From EB88 sp965199135 (GTDB lineage Bacteria > Acidobacteriota > Terriglobia > Terriglobales > Acidobacteriaceae), in the NCBI GenBank assembly GCA_965199135.1, contig OZ240685.1, positions 1,550,001-1,614,000 on the forward strand: a stretch of 64,000 bases of DNA, written 5' to 3'. A program made the translations under genes and the position numbers. The notes under the pieces are model-generated. The model was not told where the DNA came from, searched no databases, and saw only the letters and a program-made list of their open reading frames with translations. This document shows positions 8,454 through 17,569 of this stretch, piece after piece; positions within the stretch are counted from its first letter, which is position 1; the number at the start of each line of letters is the position of its first letter.

Positions 8454-9096
8454 GAAAGTACCTCTCCTACTTGAAGGAACGGGCGTGTTCAGCATCTGGA
8501 TGAGCAGGGGGCTGACTAACCGAGTTCGTTGGCCAGCATAGCCCTCTTATGGGGGAGTAATCGACTGATTTCAGACATTTTGTGACTTTCGTACCAAGAA
8601 TTTGAATGGGGTGCGGGAAGGGCGAATTGCAGCCCTGTTTAGGAATCCAAAGAGGCACCTGGGTTCGTTCCCCACTAACAGCATGTAAGCAGGCGGGTGT
8701 AAGTTCGGGCATACATCTGTCTACTCCCTACCTACTTGACGGAGTATTTCTTTTCGACTTCCTGTCGCGAACCTGCTGTTTACCCGTACCTGCCACGGCG
8801 ACCCGGCCGAGGAGGCATTTCGGCCTGCCTGGCGATGCCCGGTCTGTTTTGCCCGCGGAGCGCTTCCTGTGCGTTGATCCGGACACGGGTCGAGACACGC
8901 ACATGTGCCGACGAGGCTGACGAACTCCGGCCCGGGCGCTGCCCGTTGTCTGCATAGCACTTTTGTGGGCGTCCGTCGGACTCCCCGGCTTGCTCGCCGC
9001 GCACACAGGAACAACAACGCCGATGGATAGCCAGCGGGAACTCCCTGCCCCGGGGACACCGTGCCCGGGCAGGGAGGCTTTCCCGAGCCTCTTCGC
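8454..9096. other. Long intergenic region, no gene seen
   Basis: About 640 bases. The right end holds the inverted repeat described at 9041-9076. The left end must carry the promoter of the ferritin-like operon (RBS at 8461-8470). Open frames on both strands in 8600-9000 have arginine-rich, shadow-like translations with no ribosome binding site. I find no tRNA or repeated element. Confidence 0.5.
9041..9076 (-). terminator. Stem-loop downstream of aldo/keto reductase
   Basis: CTCCCTGCCCCGGG (9041-9054) pairs with CCCGGGCAGGGAG (9064-9076) with one bulged C and a 9-base loop. It lies 20 bases past the stop of the minus-strand reductase gene. The tract after the stem on the minus strand is only TTCCC, so it is a weak intrinsic terminator or an mRNA 3' stabiliser. 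Confidence 0.6.
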
Positions 9097-10089
9097 TTAC
9101 CGGTCGACCATCTTCTGGAGCGCCGCCGGGTAGCGATCCCCGCCGAAGTGGGTTTCCGAGGCTGCGTCCGCGATCCGCTGGAGGTCCCGTGGCGTGAGGA
9201 GAACCTCGGCCCCGCCCAGGTTCTCCTCCAGGCGATGGAGCTTGGTTGTACCCGGAATGGGAACGATCCAGGGCTTTTGGGCGAGCAGCCAGGCAAGCGC
9301 GATCTGCGCCGGCGTTGCGTGTTTGTCCGCGGCAACGGCGTTGAGCGCGTCGAGGATGCCCTGGTTCGCCTTCATCGACTCCGGGGTGTACCGCGGCAGT
9401 TGTTTGCGGAAGTCGGTGCTCTCGAGATCCTCGGTGCTGGTCAGCTTGCCGGTGAGGAAGCCCCTGCCAAGCGGGCTGAAAGGGACGAAGCCAATGCCCA
9501 GTTCCTCAAGTGCGGGCAGGATCTCGAGTTCGGGCTCACGCCACCAGACCGAGTACTCGCTTTGCAGCGCGGTGACCGGCTGCACGCTGTGGGCGCGGCG
9601 GATTGTCGTGACGCCTGCTTCGGAGAGGCCAAAGTGCTTCACCTTGCCGGCTTCGATCAGCTGCTTGACTGCGCCGGCTACGTCCTCGATCGGCACCTCG
9701 GGATCGACGCGGTGCTGGTAGAGCAAGTCGATGTGGTCGGTGCGCAGGCGCTTCAGCTGCTGCTCGACGACTTCCGCGATGTGCGCAGGCTTGCTGTTGA
9801 GCCCGGTCTGCTTGTGCGTCTCCGGGTCAAAGCCGAAGCCAAACTTGGTGGCGATCGCGACTTTCTCCCGCACCGGCTCCAGGGCTTCGCCGACAAGCTC
9901 TTCGTTTGCATACGGGCCGTAGACCTCGGCAGTGTCGAAGAACGTGACCCCGCGATCGACCGCGGCGCGGAGCAGCGCGATCATCTCGCGCGTGTCGCCT
10001 GGCTTACCGAAACCGAAACTCATGCCCATGGCGCCGAACCCCAGGGCGGAAACCGTGAGCCCACTCTTTCCCAATGAACGCGTTTGCAT
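9097..10089 (-). CDS. Aldo/keto reductase
   Basis: 330 residues from ATG 10089, chosen because gaggggg lies about nine bases upstream; an ATG 36 bases earlier is less well placed. NADPH-dependent reductase with a TIM barrel. The catalytic tetrad is visible: Asp and Tyr in FFDTAEVYGPYANEE, Lys in AIATKFGFGF, His in LLYQHRVDP. IPGTTKLHRLEENLGG near the C-terminus is the cofactor-binding signature. It resembles the AKR13/YakC-like branch that reduces small aldehydes. It is transcribed divergently from the amidohydrolase gene; a shared function is not established. Confidence 0.9.
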   Translation of the reverse strand: MQTRSLGKSGLTVSALGFGAMGMSFGFGKPGDTREMIALLRAAVDRGVTFFDTAEVYGPYANEELVGEALEPVREKVAIATKFGFGFDPETHKQTGLNSKPAHIAEVVEQQLKRLRTDHIDLLYQHRVDPEVPIEDVAGAVKQLIEAGKVKHFGLSEAGVTTIRRAHSVQPVTALQSEYSVWWREPELEILPALEELGIGFVPFSPLGRGFLTGKLTSTEDLESTDFRKQLPRYTPESMKANQGILDALNAVAADKHATPAQIALAWLLAQKPWIVPIPGTTKLHRLEENLGGAEVLLTPRDLQRIADAASETHFGGDRYPAALQKMVDR

Positions 10090-10263
10090 GTGTGTTGCCC
10101 CCTCTGCGTGGCATTCGCAGGCCACGGCCCGTCAGCCGGCCGGCGGCTCACTCCCCTGAAGTCTAGGTCGCGAGCGCTCATAGCACCAGCTGGCGCTGAT
10201 CGAGACCTTCCGCTTCTCCGGGGAGCACGTTTCTGGGCAGGGGTGCGCGCCATCCAAGCAGGC

Positions 10264-11241
10264 ATGACGCACTCCCACGCGCGACTTGCCAACCAGTGGA
10301 TGGATGTTCACGCGCACTTCTACCCGCCCGAAAGCGAAGAACAGCGGCAGGCGCGGCTCGACGCGATGCATCGGGGCTGCTGGCTGACAACGGAGCCGCC
10401 GCGGTGGGATCCCGAGTCGACGCTCGCCTATATGGACCGGACCGGGATCGGGATGCAGATGCTCAGCAACATCCCGAAGACGCTCGCCGCGCTGAAGAGC
10501 TCAAACGAGTACGGCGCCCTGCTGGTGCGCGAGTACCCGGGGCGCTTTGGCCTGCTGGCGGCGCTCCCGACGGACAATCCCGACGCGGCGCTGGCCGAGA
10601 TCGAGCGCGGGTATGGGGAACTCCAGGCGGATGGCTTCGCGGTGACCTGTCGGTACAACGAGGTTTACCTGGGCGATCCGAAGCTCAACCGGATGTGGGA
10701 GGAGCTTGATCGGCGGCGTGCCGTGGTCTTTGCCCACCCGGATGCCTACGCCCCCGGGGTCATGGGACGGCCAGCGGCGCTGATGGAAGTTGCCTTTGAG
10801 ACGGCGCGTACCTTTGCCGACATGCTCTACGCAGGAACCTTCCGGCGATATCCGAATGTGCGCCTGGTGGTGGCGCATTGCGGGGGAGCGCTGCCGGCGC
10901 TCTCCGGTCGGCTGATGCTCCTCGGAAATGAGAACTGGGTTCCGAACCCGAATGGGACGACGCACACCGAGATGCGGCAGTACCTGCGCCGCCTCTACCT
11001 GGATACCGCGGCGACAATGCCCGCAAACCTCCCAGCGGCTCTGACGATGACCACAGCGGACCACATCGTCTATGGGTCAGACTGCGGGGTCCCCTGCACG
11101 ACGGACGCAACGATGGACGCGAACCTGCTCGCGATGCTCGCGTCGCCGGGGCTGACCGAGGAGGAAAAGCGAGCGATCGGCCGCAATGCGCTGAGGCTCT
11201 TTCCGGCGGCGGCGCAACGGATGGCATCCTGGCCAGGATGA
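10264..11241 (+). CDS. Amidohydrolase family protein (ACMSD-like)
   Basis: 325 residues from ATG 10264. Metal-dependent hydrolase or decarboxylase of the Amidohydrolase_2 family, related to 2-amino-3-carboxymuconate-semialdehyde decarboxylase. DVHAHFYPP (about residue 15) supplies the metal-binding H-x-H, AHPDAYAP and VAHCGGALP further His ligands, and YGSDCGVP the catalytic Asp. The Shine-Dalgarno (agcagg) is weak, so ATG 10300 (MDVHAHF) is a possible alternative, though it would leave the metal motif at the very N-terminus. Substrate unknown. No signal peptide. Confidence 0.85.
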   Translation: MTHSHARLANQWMDVHAHFYPPESEEQRQARLDAMHRGCWLTTEPPRWDPESTLAYMDRTGIGMQMLSNIPKTLAALKSSNEYGALLVREYPGRFGLLAALPTDNPDAALAEIERGYGELQADGFAVTCRYNEVYLGDPKLNRMWEELDRRRAVVFAHPDAYAPGVMGRPAALMEVAFETARTFADMLYAGTFRRYPNVRLVVAHCGGALPALSGRLMLLGNENWVPNPNGTTHTEMRQYLRRLYLDTAATMPANLPAALTMTTADHIVYGSDCGVPCTTDATMDANLLAMLASPGLTEEEKRAIGRNALRLFPAAAQRMASWPG

Positions 11242-11439
11242 ACAAAACAGGGAGTTTACAGCTCGAAGAGCAGCTTTGAGCCGGACCGCGGCGAGGGCCC
11301 GGCGGGTCGCCTCCGCCGGTCTCCCTGTGGTATCTATAAGGAGCGCGCATGTTGGGGCTGGTGTGCCTGCCTGGCCTCTTCGCTCCTGTTTTCCGCCGCG
11401 ACGCCTACTTTTACCCGTACTACTTAAGACGAAACCTGC

Positions 11440-11922
11440 ATGGACGAACTTCTGCGCCAAATCGGTGATTTCTTCCTTGGTTCGATTCCGACCATGGTTC
11501 TGTTCCTCATTCTGCTTGCCTGCTATACGGCGCTGGTGCATCGTCCCCTGAAGAAGGTCCTGGATGAACGCCGCGAACGGACAGCGGGCGCGGTCGAGAA
11601 GGCCCATGCGGCGCTTTCGGTCGCAGAAGCCAAAGCCCAGGAGTACGAGGCTCGTCTGCGTGCTGCTCGTGTGGAGATCCAGCAGGGGCGCGAGCGCCAG
11701 GTGGCTGCCTGGAATGCTACGCGGGAGCAGGCGATGACCGAGGCCCGCGAGGCCGCCTCGGCCCGGGTGCGCACTGCCCGTGCCGCGCTTGAGCGCGATG
11801 CCGCCGCATCGCGTGCTTCGCTCGACAGCTCGATCGATCAGCTGGCCGCCGAGATCCTCCATTCCGTGCTTCCGCCGGCTGCACGCGACGAGGCTGCTGC
11901 CGTGCAAGGAGCACAGTCCTGA
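11440..11922 (+). CDS. atpF: ATP synthase F0 subunit b (b'-like)
   Basis: 160 residues: a short N-terminus, one membrane span (about residues 15-33, SIPTMVLFLILLACYTALV) and then a long charged coiled coil. RPLKKVLDERRERTAGA is the typical b-subunit start of the stator stalk. It is the first of seven ATP synthase genes. Its stop overlaps the next start by one base (TGATG), so translation is probably coupled. The gene encodes one of two distinct b-type subunits, as in organisms with b/b' heterodimers. The c and a subunit genes are not in this window. Confidence 0.85.
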   Translation: MDELLRQIGDFFLGSIPTMVLFLILLACYTALVHRPLKKVLDERRERTAGAVEKAHAALSVAEAKAQEYEARLRAARVEIQQGRERQVAAWNATREQAMTEAREAASARVRTARAALERDAAASRASLDSSIDQLAAEILHSVLPPAARDEAAAVQGAQS

Positions 11923-12668
11923 TGCGCTTCTCCCATCGCCCACTTCGCCGGGCCGCGGTGTTCCTGACGCTGTCGCTCTCGCTGCTGCTGCTTGCAGCGC
12001 CGCGCCCAGCCGCAGCGCAGGCTGCTCCCGCGGCAGCCGGGGCAACCCACAAGCCACAGCCAATCATTACCGGCACCACCAAGAGCAGCGCCGATGCACC
12101 TGAGACCAATGATGAACTGGAGCAGTATGCCCATGCGCCGGTGGTGCAGGCCTTTGCCCGGCACCTCGGTCTCTCCACGAATGCGGCGTCGCGCTATTTC
12201 GAGGACTTCAACTCCGGCGTGCTGATCCTGGTGATCCTCTACTTCGTCGTGAAGTACATTCCGACGAAGCTGCGGGAGCGCCGTGAGGCGATTGACCGCG
12301 ATCTCGAAGATGCACGAAAGCAGACTGCGGACGCGCAGGCTCGTCTCGGGCGAATCGAAGCACGACTCAATTCGCTGGGCACTGAAGTCGATGCACTTCG
12401 GCAGCAGGCCGCCGAGTCCAGCCACGCCGAAGAAGCGCGCATCAAGGTTGCCATGGAAGAGGAGCGCCAGCGCATCGTGCATGCCGCCGAGCAGGAACTC
12501 CAGGCTGCCCAGGGCGCGGCCGAGCGCGGCCTGAAGCGCTATGCTTCCGACCTGGCCGTGGATCGCGCAATCGAGCGAGTCCGCCTGACGCCCGAGGGCG
12601 ACCAGGCCGTGATCGATGAGTTTCTGCAGAGCCTGGGCAATGACCCTGCTCTCCGGGGGAAGAACTGA
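11922..12668 (+). CDS. atpF: ATP synthase F0 subunit b with N-terminal signal peptide
   Basis: 248 residues, about 90 more than a normal b subunit. Residues 1-33 look like a cleavable signal peptide (RPLRRAAVFLTLSLSLLLL then PAAAQA). A Pro/Ala/Thr-rich segment follows to about residue 70. The usual membrane span is at about 97-112 (GVLILVILYFVVKYI), then PTKLRERREAIDRDLEDARKQT and a long coiled coil. The export-type leader and spacer would place some 60 residues on the outer face of the membrane. It overlaps atpH by one base (TGATG). Confidence 0.85.
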   Translation: MRFSHRPLRRAAVFLTLSLSLLLLAAPRPAAAQAAPAAAGATHKPQPIITGTTKSSADAPETNDELEQYAHAPVVQAFARHLGLSTNAASRYFEDFNSGVLILVILYFVVKYIPTKLRERREAIDRDLEDARKQTADAQARLGRIEARLNSLGTEVDALRQQAAESSHAEEARIKVAMEEERQRIVHAAEQELQAAQGAAERGLKRYASDLAVDRAIERVRLTPEGDQAVIDEFLQSLGNDPALRGKN

Positions 12669-13210
12669 TGGCCGTGGCATACGCCGCGCGGTATGCGCGG
12701 GCACTGGTCGATGTACTCGAAGCCGGCAACTGGAACCTTGAAGAGGCCAATGCGCTGCTCTCCGACTTCAGCGCGGCGTGGGAAGGCAACCCCGGGCTCC
12801 GGCACGTGTTTCTTGATCCCTCTTACACCGCGGAGAAGAAGATCTCGCTGCTCGACAAGCTGAACGAGCGGCTGCACATGACAAAGCCGCTGCGGGACTT
12901 CCTGGCGGTCGTGATCAAACACGAGCGCATGGAAGGCTTCCGCGACATCCTGGGCGAGTTTGAGCGGATGGTGCGTGGCGACCTCGGCATCGACAAGGTC
13001 GAGTGGACGAGTGCGCGGCCTCTTGATGAAGACCAGCGGCAGGCCGTCCAGGCGAGAATCCACGAGTTGACCGGCAAGCGGGTCGAGGCGACGTTTACGA
13101 CAGACCCGGCGATGCTCGGCGGCGCCCGTCTGCGCATCGGCAGCACGGTGTACGACGGCAGCGTGCGCGGCAAGCTCGAGCAGTTGAAAGAACGGCTGGC
13201 CGCAAGCTAG
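12668..13210 (+). CDS. atpH: ATP synthase F1 subunit delta
   Basis: 180 residues, a normal length for delta (OSCP), which caps F1 and binds the b stalk. AARYARALVDV at residues 4-14 is the family's N-terminal helix motif. The C-terminal DPAMLGGARLRIGSTVYDGS matches the conserved end (GG-x-R-I-G-x-x-VYDGS). The start has ggggga upstream and overlaps the previous stop. Confidence 0.92.
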   Translation: MAVAYAARYARALVDVLEAGNWNLEEANALLSDFSAAWEGNPGLRHVFLDPSYTAEKKISLLDKLNERLHMTKPLRDFLAVVIKHERMEGFRDILGEFERMVRGDLGIDKVEWTSARPLDEDQRQAVQARIHELTGKRVEATFTTDPAMLGGARLRIGSTVYDGSVRGKLEQLKERLAAS

Positions 13211-13247
13211 CCCCACAACGAGTTCCAAAGAAGGACAGCAGGAAACG

Positions 13248-14885
13248 ATGGCAAAGATCAACGCAGACGAGATCACAAGCCTCCTCCGTGAGGAGATCCA
13301 GAACTACGACAGCCGCATGCAGGTCGACGAGGTCGGCACTGTGATTTCGGTAGGCGATGGCATCGCCCGCGTGCATGGCCTCGACAAGGTCATGGCCGGC
13401 GAGATCGTTGAGTTTCCGCACGGCATTGAAGGCCTGGCCCTGTCGCTCGAAGAAGAGCAGGTCGGCGTGGTCTTGATGGGCGAAGGCTCAGAGATTCGCG
13501 AAGGCGACCAGGTGAAGCGGACCGGCCGCATCATGAGCATTCCCGTGGGCGAAGCGATGATCGGACGCGTGGTCAACGCGCTCGGCCAGCCGATCGACGA
13601 CAAGGGCCCGATCGCAACGACCGAAACCCTGCCCGTCGAGCGGCTTGCTCCGGGCGTGATCGACCGCCAGCCGGTGAAGGAACCGATGCTTACCGGCATC
13701 AAGGCCATCGACGCGATGATCCCGATCGGCCGCGGCCAGCGTGAGTTGATCATCGGCGATCGCCAGACCGGCAAGACCGCGGTTGTGATCGACACGATCC
13801 TCAACAACGCCAAGAACAACCTGATCTGCATCTACTGTGCGATCGGGCAGAAGCGCTCGTCGATCGCCCAGGTGGTGCAGACCCTGACCGAGCGTGGCGC
13901 GATGGACTACACGATCATTGTCGCGGCCTCGGCGTCCGAGCCCGCCCCGCTGCTGTACCTGGCTCCCTTTGCAGCGACCGCACTGGGCGAGTACTTCCGC
14001 GACAACGGCAAGCACGCGCTGGTGATCTACGACGACCTCTCGAAGCACGCCGTCGCCTACCGCGAACTCTCGCTGCTCCTGCGCCGTCCGCCGGGACGCG
14101 AAGCGTATCCGGGCGATGTGTTCTACCTCCACTCGCGCCTGCTCGAGCGCTCGGCCAAGATGAACAAGGAGAAGGGCGGCGGTTCGCTGACCGCGCTCCC
14201 GATCATCGAGACGCAGGCCGGCGACGTGTCTGCGTACATCCCGACCAACGTGATCTCGATCACGGACGGCCAGATCTTCCTCGAGACTGATCTTTTTAAC
14301 TCCGGCATCCGCCCGGCCGTGAACGTGGGTCTCTCGGTCTCGCGGGTCGGCTTCTCGGCGGCCTACAAGTCGGTGAAGCAGGTGGGTTCGACCCTGAAGC
14401 TCGATCTGGCGCAGTACCGCGAGCTGGCAGCTTTCGCGCAGTTCGGCTCCGACCTCGACAAGGTCACGCAGAACCAGCTCAACCGCGGCAAGCGCCTCAC
14501 CGAGCTGCTCAAGCAGGACCAGTTCCAGCCGCTGACCGCCGAGCACATGGTCGCGATCCTGTTTGCCGGGACGCAGGGCCTGCTTGACGACGTCAAGGTC
14601 GAGGACATCCGCTCGTTTGAGGCCGGCTTCCACCAGTACCTCGACAACGCGCAGGCAGCCCTGCTCAAGGACATTGCAGAGAAGCGTGCACTCGACGATG
14701 ACCTGCGTAGCCGGTTGAAGTCTGCGGTGACCGAGTACAAGAAGGACTTTGTCGCGGACCATGGCAAGGCGGAAGGCCGGGACACGGTTGCGCCGCTGAG
14801 CGACGACGAAAAGAAAAAAGCTGCGGAGAAGACGCCGGCTGGCTCGCAGCCCGGCGCGGCCACAACCGCAGGGGCTGCAAGGTAG
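13248..14885 (+). CDS. atpA: ATP synthase F1 subunit alpha
   Basis: 545 residues. The P-loop GDRQTGKT lies near residue 170, followed by the alpha-type lines (YCAIGQKRSSIAQV, LAPFAATALGEYFRDN) and the signature PAVNVGLSVSRVGF. The last 35 residues are a Lys/Ala/Gly-rich tail (DDEKKKAAEKTPAGS) beyond the usual end, probably disordered. RBS aagga about twelve bases before ATG. It lies within the operon, 37 bases after atpH. Confidence 0.97.
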   Translation: MAKINADEITSLLREEIQNYDSRMQVDEVGTVISVGDGIARVHGLDKVMAGEIVEFPHGIEGLALSLEEEQVGVVLMGEGSEIREGDQVKRTGRIMSIPVGEAMIGRVVNALGQPIDDKGPIATTETLPVERLAPGVIDRQPVKEPMLTGIKAIDAMIPIGRGQRELIIGDRQTGKTAVVIDTILNNAKNNLICIYCAIGQKRSSIAQVVQTLTERGAMDYTIIVAASASEPAPLLYLAPFAATALGEYFRDNGKHALVIYDDLSKHAVAYRELSLLLRRPPGREAYPGDVFYLHSRLLERSAKMNKEKGGGSLTALPIIETQAGDVSAYIPTNVISITDGQIFLETDLFNSGIRPAVNVGLSVSRVGFSAAYKSVKQVGSTLKLDLAQYRELAAFAQFGSDLDKVTQNQLNRGKRLTELLKQDQFQPLTAEHMVAILFAGTQGLLDDVKVEDIRSFEAGFHQYLDNAQAALLKDIAEKRALDDDLRSRLKSAVTEYKKDFVADHGKAEGRDTVAPLSDDEKKKAAEKTPAGSQPGAATTAGAAR

Positions 14886-14888
14886 CCG

Positions 14889-16028
14889 ATGGCGAACGTA
14901 CTCGATTTACGACGGCGCATTCGCAGCGTACGGAACACGCGCCAGATCACCAAGGCCATGAAGATGGTGGCCGCGGCCAAGCTGCGCCGCGCGCAGGATC
15001 GCATGACGCATGCGCGTCCATACGCGGTGTCGCTGGTCAGCGTGCTGGCGTCGCTGCGCCGCCGCATGGAAGCGATCGATCCGGTGACAAACGCCGAGCG
15101 GAGCCCGCTGCTTGCGGTGCGTGACGAGAAGAATGTCCTGCTGGTCGTGATCTCGGGCGACAAGGGTTTTGCGGGGGCATTTTCCACGAATATCGTGCGT
15201 GCCTCGACGCAGTTCATCGCGGATGCAACCCGGGACCGCGGCAAGCGGGTGGACGTAGAGGCTGTGGGCCGCAAGGGCCGGGACTTCTTCCGTCGCCGCT
15301 ACCCGGTCGCCGAGCTGCCCCCGCCGCCGACGCGCGAAGAGGGTCCGGGTGGGATCCACCAGAACGAGCCGCGCCCCGAGCGCACGCGCAAGGCGGACGT
15401 CGAGTTCATCAACGACGAGCATGCCTCCTCGATCGTGCTCGATCGCATGCGCTTTGACGACGTGCGCAAGCTCGGCGAAGAGATCGTGGCGCGGTATGCC
15501 TCGGGCGATGTGGACGCGGTGTACCTCGCGTACAACGAGTTCAAGTCGGTGATCGCGCAGCGCGTGGTGGTGGAGCGCATCCTGCCACTCGTGTCCAACC
15601 CTGAGGGCAGGCTGAAGGATCCCGACGTAGCCGCGAGCGTGGAGCCGACCAAGGAAGAGCAGCAGCGGATCGCCGAAGCCGCGATGTCTGCCGGGCTGAC
15701 CCTGCGCGATGACGAGCAGGAAGCGATGCGCGCCCAGTACGAGGATGAAGCGAAGCGCTTTGGGACCGCCGAGGTCGACTACCTGTATGACCAGTCGCCC
15801 GAGGAGGTCTATGCCGCGCTGCTGCCCCGGTATGTATCGGCCCTGCTCTACTACGCCATGCTGGAGTCGGTGGCGAGCGAGCATGCCGCACGCATGACGG
15901 CGATGGATGCAGCGTCGAGCAATGCATCGGACATGATCGACGCCTTGACGCTGAACATGAACCGGGTGCGGCAGGCAGCCATCACCAAGGAAATCATCGA
16001 GATTGTTTCGGGAGCGGCCGCGGTCTAA
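14889..16028 (+). CDS. atpG: ATP synthase F1 subunit gamma with two insertions
   Basis: 379 residues, against about 285-300 in most bacteria. The conserved rotor helices are present: RIRSVRNTRQITKAMKMVA at the N-terminus, ISGDKGFAGAF at about 89-99 and the C-terminal MTAMDAASSNASDMI. The excess sits in two places: about residues 143-180 (Pro-rich PPPPTREEGPGG, then charged) and about 236-293 (charged, EPTKEEQQRIAEAAM and on). Both lie in the peripheral domain, not the coiled coil. Insertions here could affect regulation, as the gamma insert does in chloroplasts and cyanobacteria, but there is no Cys pair. It starts 3 bases after atpA. Confidence 0.93.
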   Translation: MANVLDLRRRIRSVRNTRQITKAMKMVAAAKLRRAQDRMTHARPYAVSLVSVLASLRRRMEAIDPVTNAERSPLLAVRDEKNVLLVVISGDKGFAGAFSTNIVRASTQFIADATRDRGKRVDVEAVGRKGRDFFRRRYPVAELPPPPTREEGPGGIHQNEPRPERTRKADVEFINDEHASSIVLDRMRFDDVRKLGEEIVARYASGDVDAVYLAYNEFKSVIAQRVVVERILPLVSNPEGRLKDPDVAASVEPTKEEQQRIAEAAMSAGLTLRDDEQEAMRAQYEDEAKRFGTAEVDYLYDQSPEEVYAALLPRYVSALLYYAMLESVASEHAARMTAMDAASSNASDMIDALTLNMNRVRQAAITKEIIEIVSGAAAV

Positions 16029-16052
16029 CGCGCCCTTCAGAAGAGAGAGCTT

Positions 16053-17567
16053 ATGCCAGAAGAAGCAGTGCAGCACGCATCACCAGACACGATGGCCGAG
16101 CACTATGCCGAAGGCCAGAGCACCGAAAATCAGAACATCGGCCGCGTCGTCCAGATCTCCGGGCCAGCGGTCGATGTGCAGTTCGAAGAAGCAAAGATGC
16201 CTGGTATCTTCCAGGCGCTGCGTGTGACCAGCGAGGGCTTCACGGTTCCGTCGCCGGTCAACGTTGTGCTCGAAGTGCAGCAGCACATCGGCGATGGCCG
16301 CGTTCGCTGCGTCGCGATGGAGGCGACCGAGGGCATGGTCCGCGGCATGAAGGTCATCGACACGGGCGCGCCGATCATGGTGCCGGTCGGGCGCGAGACG
16401 CTGGGCCGCATTCTGAATGTGATCGGAGAGCCGGTCGACGAACTCGGACCGGTCAACGCCAAGGTGCACATGCCCATTCATCGGCAGGCGCCTGCCTTTG
16501 ACGAGCAGTCCACGCAGGAAGAGATGTTTGAGACCGGCATCAAGGTCATCGACCTGATCCAGCCCTTTGTGAAGGGCGGCAAGACCGGCCTCTTCGGTGG
16601 TGCTGGCGTCGGCAAGACGGTTATCATCCAGGAGCTGATCAACAACGTTGCGACCAAGCATGGCGGCTTCTCGGTCTTCGCCGGCGTGGGCGAGCGTACC
16701 CGTGAGGGCAACGATCTCTGGCTCGAGTTCCAGGAAGCCGGCGTGATCGACCTGAACGACCTCCCGAAGTCCAAGGCCGCCCTGATTTATGGCCAGATGA
16801 CCGAGCCGCCAGGGGCGCGTCTCCGTGTTGCGCTGACCGCGCTCACGATCGCCGAGAGCTTCCGCGACCAGGAAGGCGCCGACACGCTCCTGTTTGTCGA
16901 CAACATCTTCCGCTTCACCCAGGCAGGTTCCGAGGTCTCGACGCTGCTTGGCCGTATGCCCTCGGCTGTCGGCTACCAGCCGAACCTCTCGACCGAGATG
17001 GGCGAACTGCAGGAGCGCATCACCTCGACCAAGCGCGGCTCGGTGACCTCGGTCCAGGCTGTGTATGTGCCGGCCGACGATTACACCGATCCCGCCCCGG
17101 CGACGACCTTCGCTCACCTCGATGCGACGACCGTGTTGTCGCGTCCCTTGTCGGAGCTTGGCATCTACCCTGCCGTCGATCCCCTGGCGTCGTCGTCACG
17201 GATTCTCTCGCCGCGCATCGTTGGGCAGGAGCATTACGACGTGGCCCAGGGCGTCAAGCGGATCCTGCAGCGCTACAAGGATCTGCAGGACATCATCGCC
17301 ATCCTTGGTATCGATGAACTGTCGGAAGAGGATCGGCTGACCGTCTCGCGGGCACGCAAGGTGCAGAAGTTCCTTTCGCAACCGTTCCACGTGGCCGAGC
17401 AGTTCACCGGCATCCCGGGCTCGTACTGCAAGGTGGCGGACACCGTGCGCTCCTTCAAGGAAGTCATCGAGGGCAAGCACGATGATGTGCCGGAGCAGGC
17501 CTTCTACTTGAAGGGCACGATCGAAGACGTGCTCGAAGCCGCCGAGAAGCTGAAGGGCCAGAACTAG
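16053..17567 (+). CDS. atpD: ATP synthase F1 subunit beta
   Basis: 504 residues, the catalytic F1 subunit. The N-terminus has about 30 extra residues before GRVVQISGPAVDVQF. The P-loop GGAGVGKT lies near residue 184, followed by GVGERTREGNDL (catalytic Glu), LLFVDNIFRFTQAGSEVS (Walker B) and the C-terminal DELSEED, the segment that interacts with epsilon. RBS agagaga. It is followed 2 bases later by atpC. Confidence 0.97.
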   Translation: MPEEAVQHASPDTMAEHYAEGQSTENQNIGRVVQISGPAVDVQFEEAKMPGIFQALRVTSEGFTVPSPVNVVLEVQQHIGDGRVRCVAMEATEGMVRGMKVIDTGAPIMVPVGRETLGRILNVIGEPVDELGPVNAKVHMPIHRQAPAFDEQSTQEEMFETGIKVIDLIQPFVKGGKTGLFGGAGVGKTVIIQELINNVATKHGGFSVFAGVGERTREGNDLWLEFQEAGVIDLNDLPKSKAALIYGQMTEPPGARLRVALTALTIAESFRDQEGADTLLFVDNIFRFTQAGSEVSTLLGRMPSAVGYQPNLSTEMGELQERITSTKRGSVTSVQAVYVPADDYTDPAPATTFAHLDATTVLSRPLSELGIYPAVDPLASSSRILSPRIVGQEHYDVAQGVKRILQRYKDLQDIIAILGIDELSEEDRLTVSRARKVQKFLSQPFHVAEQFTGIPGSYCKVADTVRSFKEVIEGKHDDVPEQAFYLKGTIEDVLEAAEKLKGQN

Positions 17568-17569
17568 CG

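Noticed and set aside
8655..8680. GGGTTCG-like T-loop resemblance (possible tRNA)
   Set aside because: No acceptor stem, D arm or anticodon arm can be drawn around it.
13488..14762. Minus-strand frame antisense to atpA
   Set aside because: Shadow frame opposite a highly conserved gene.
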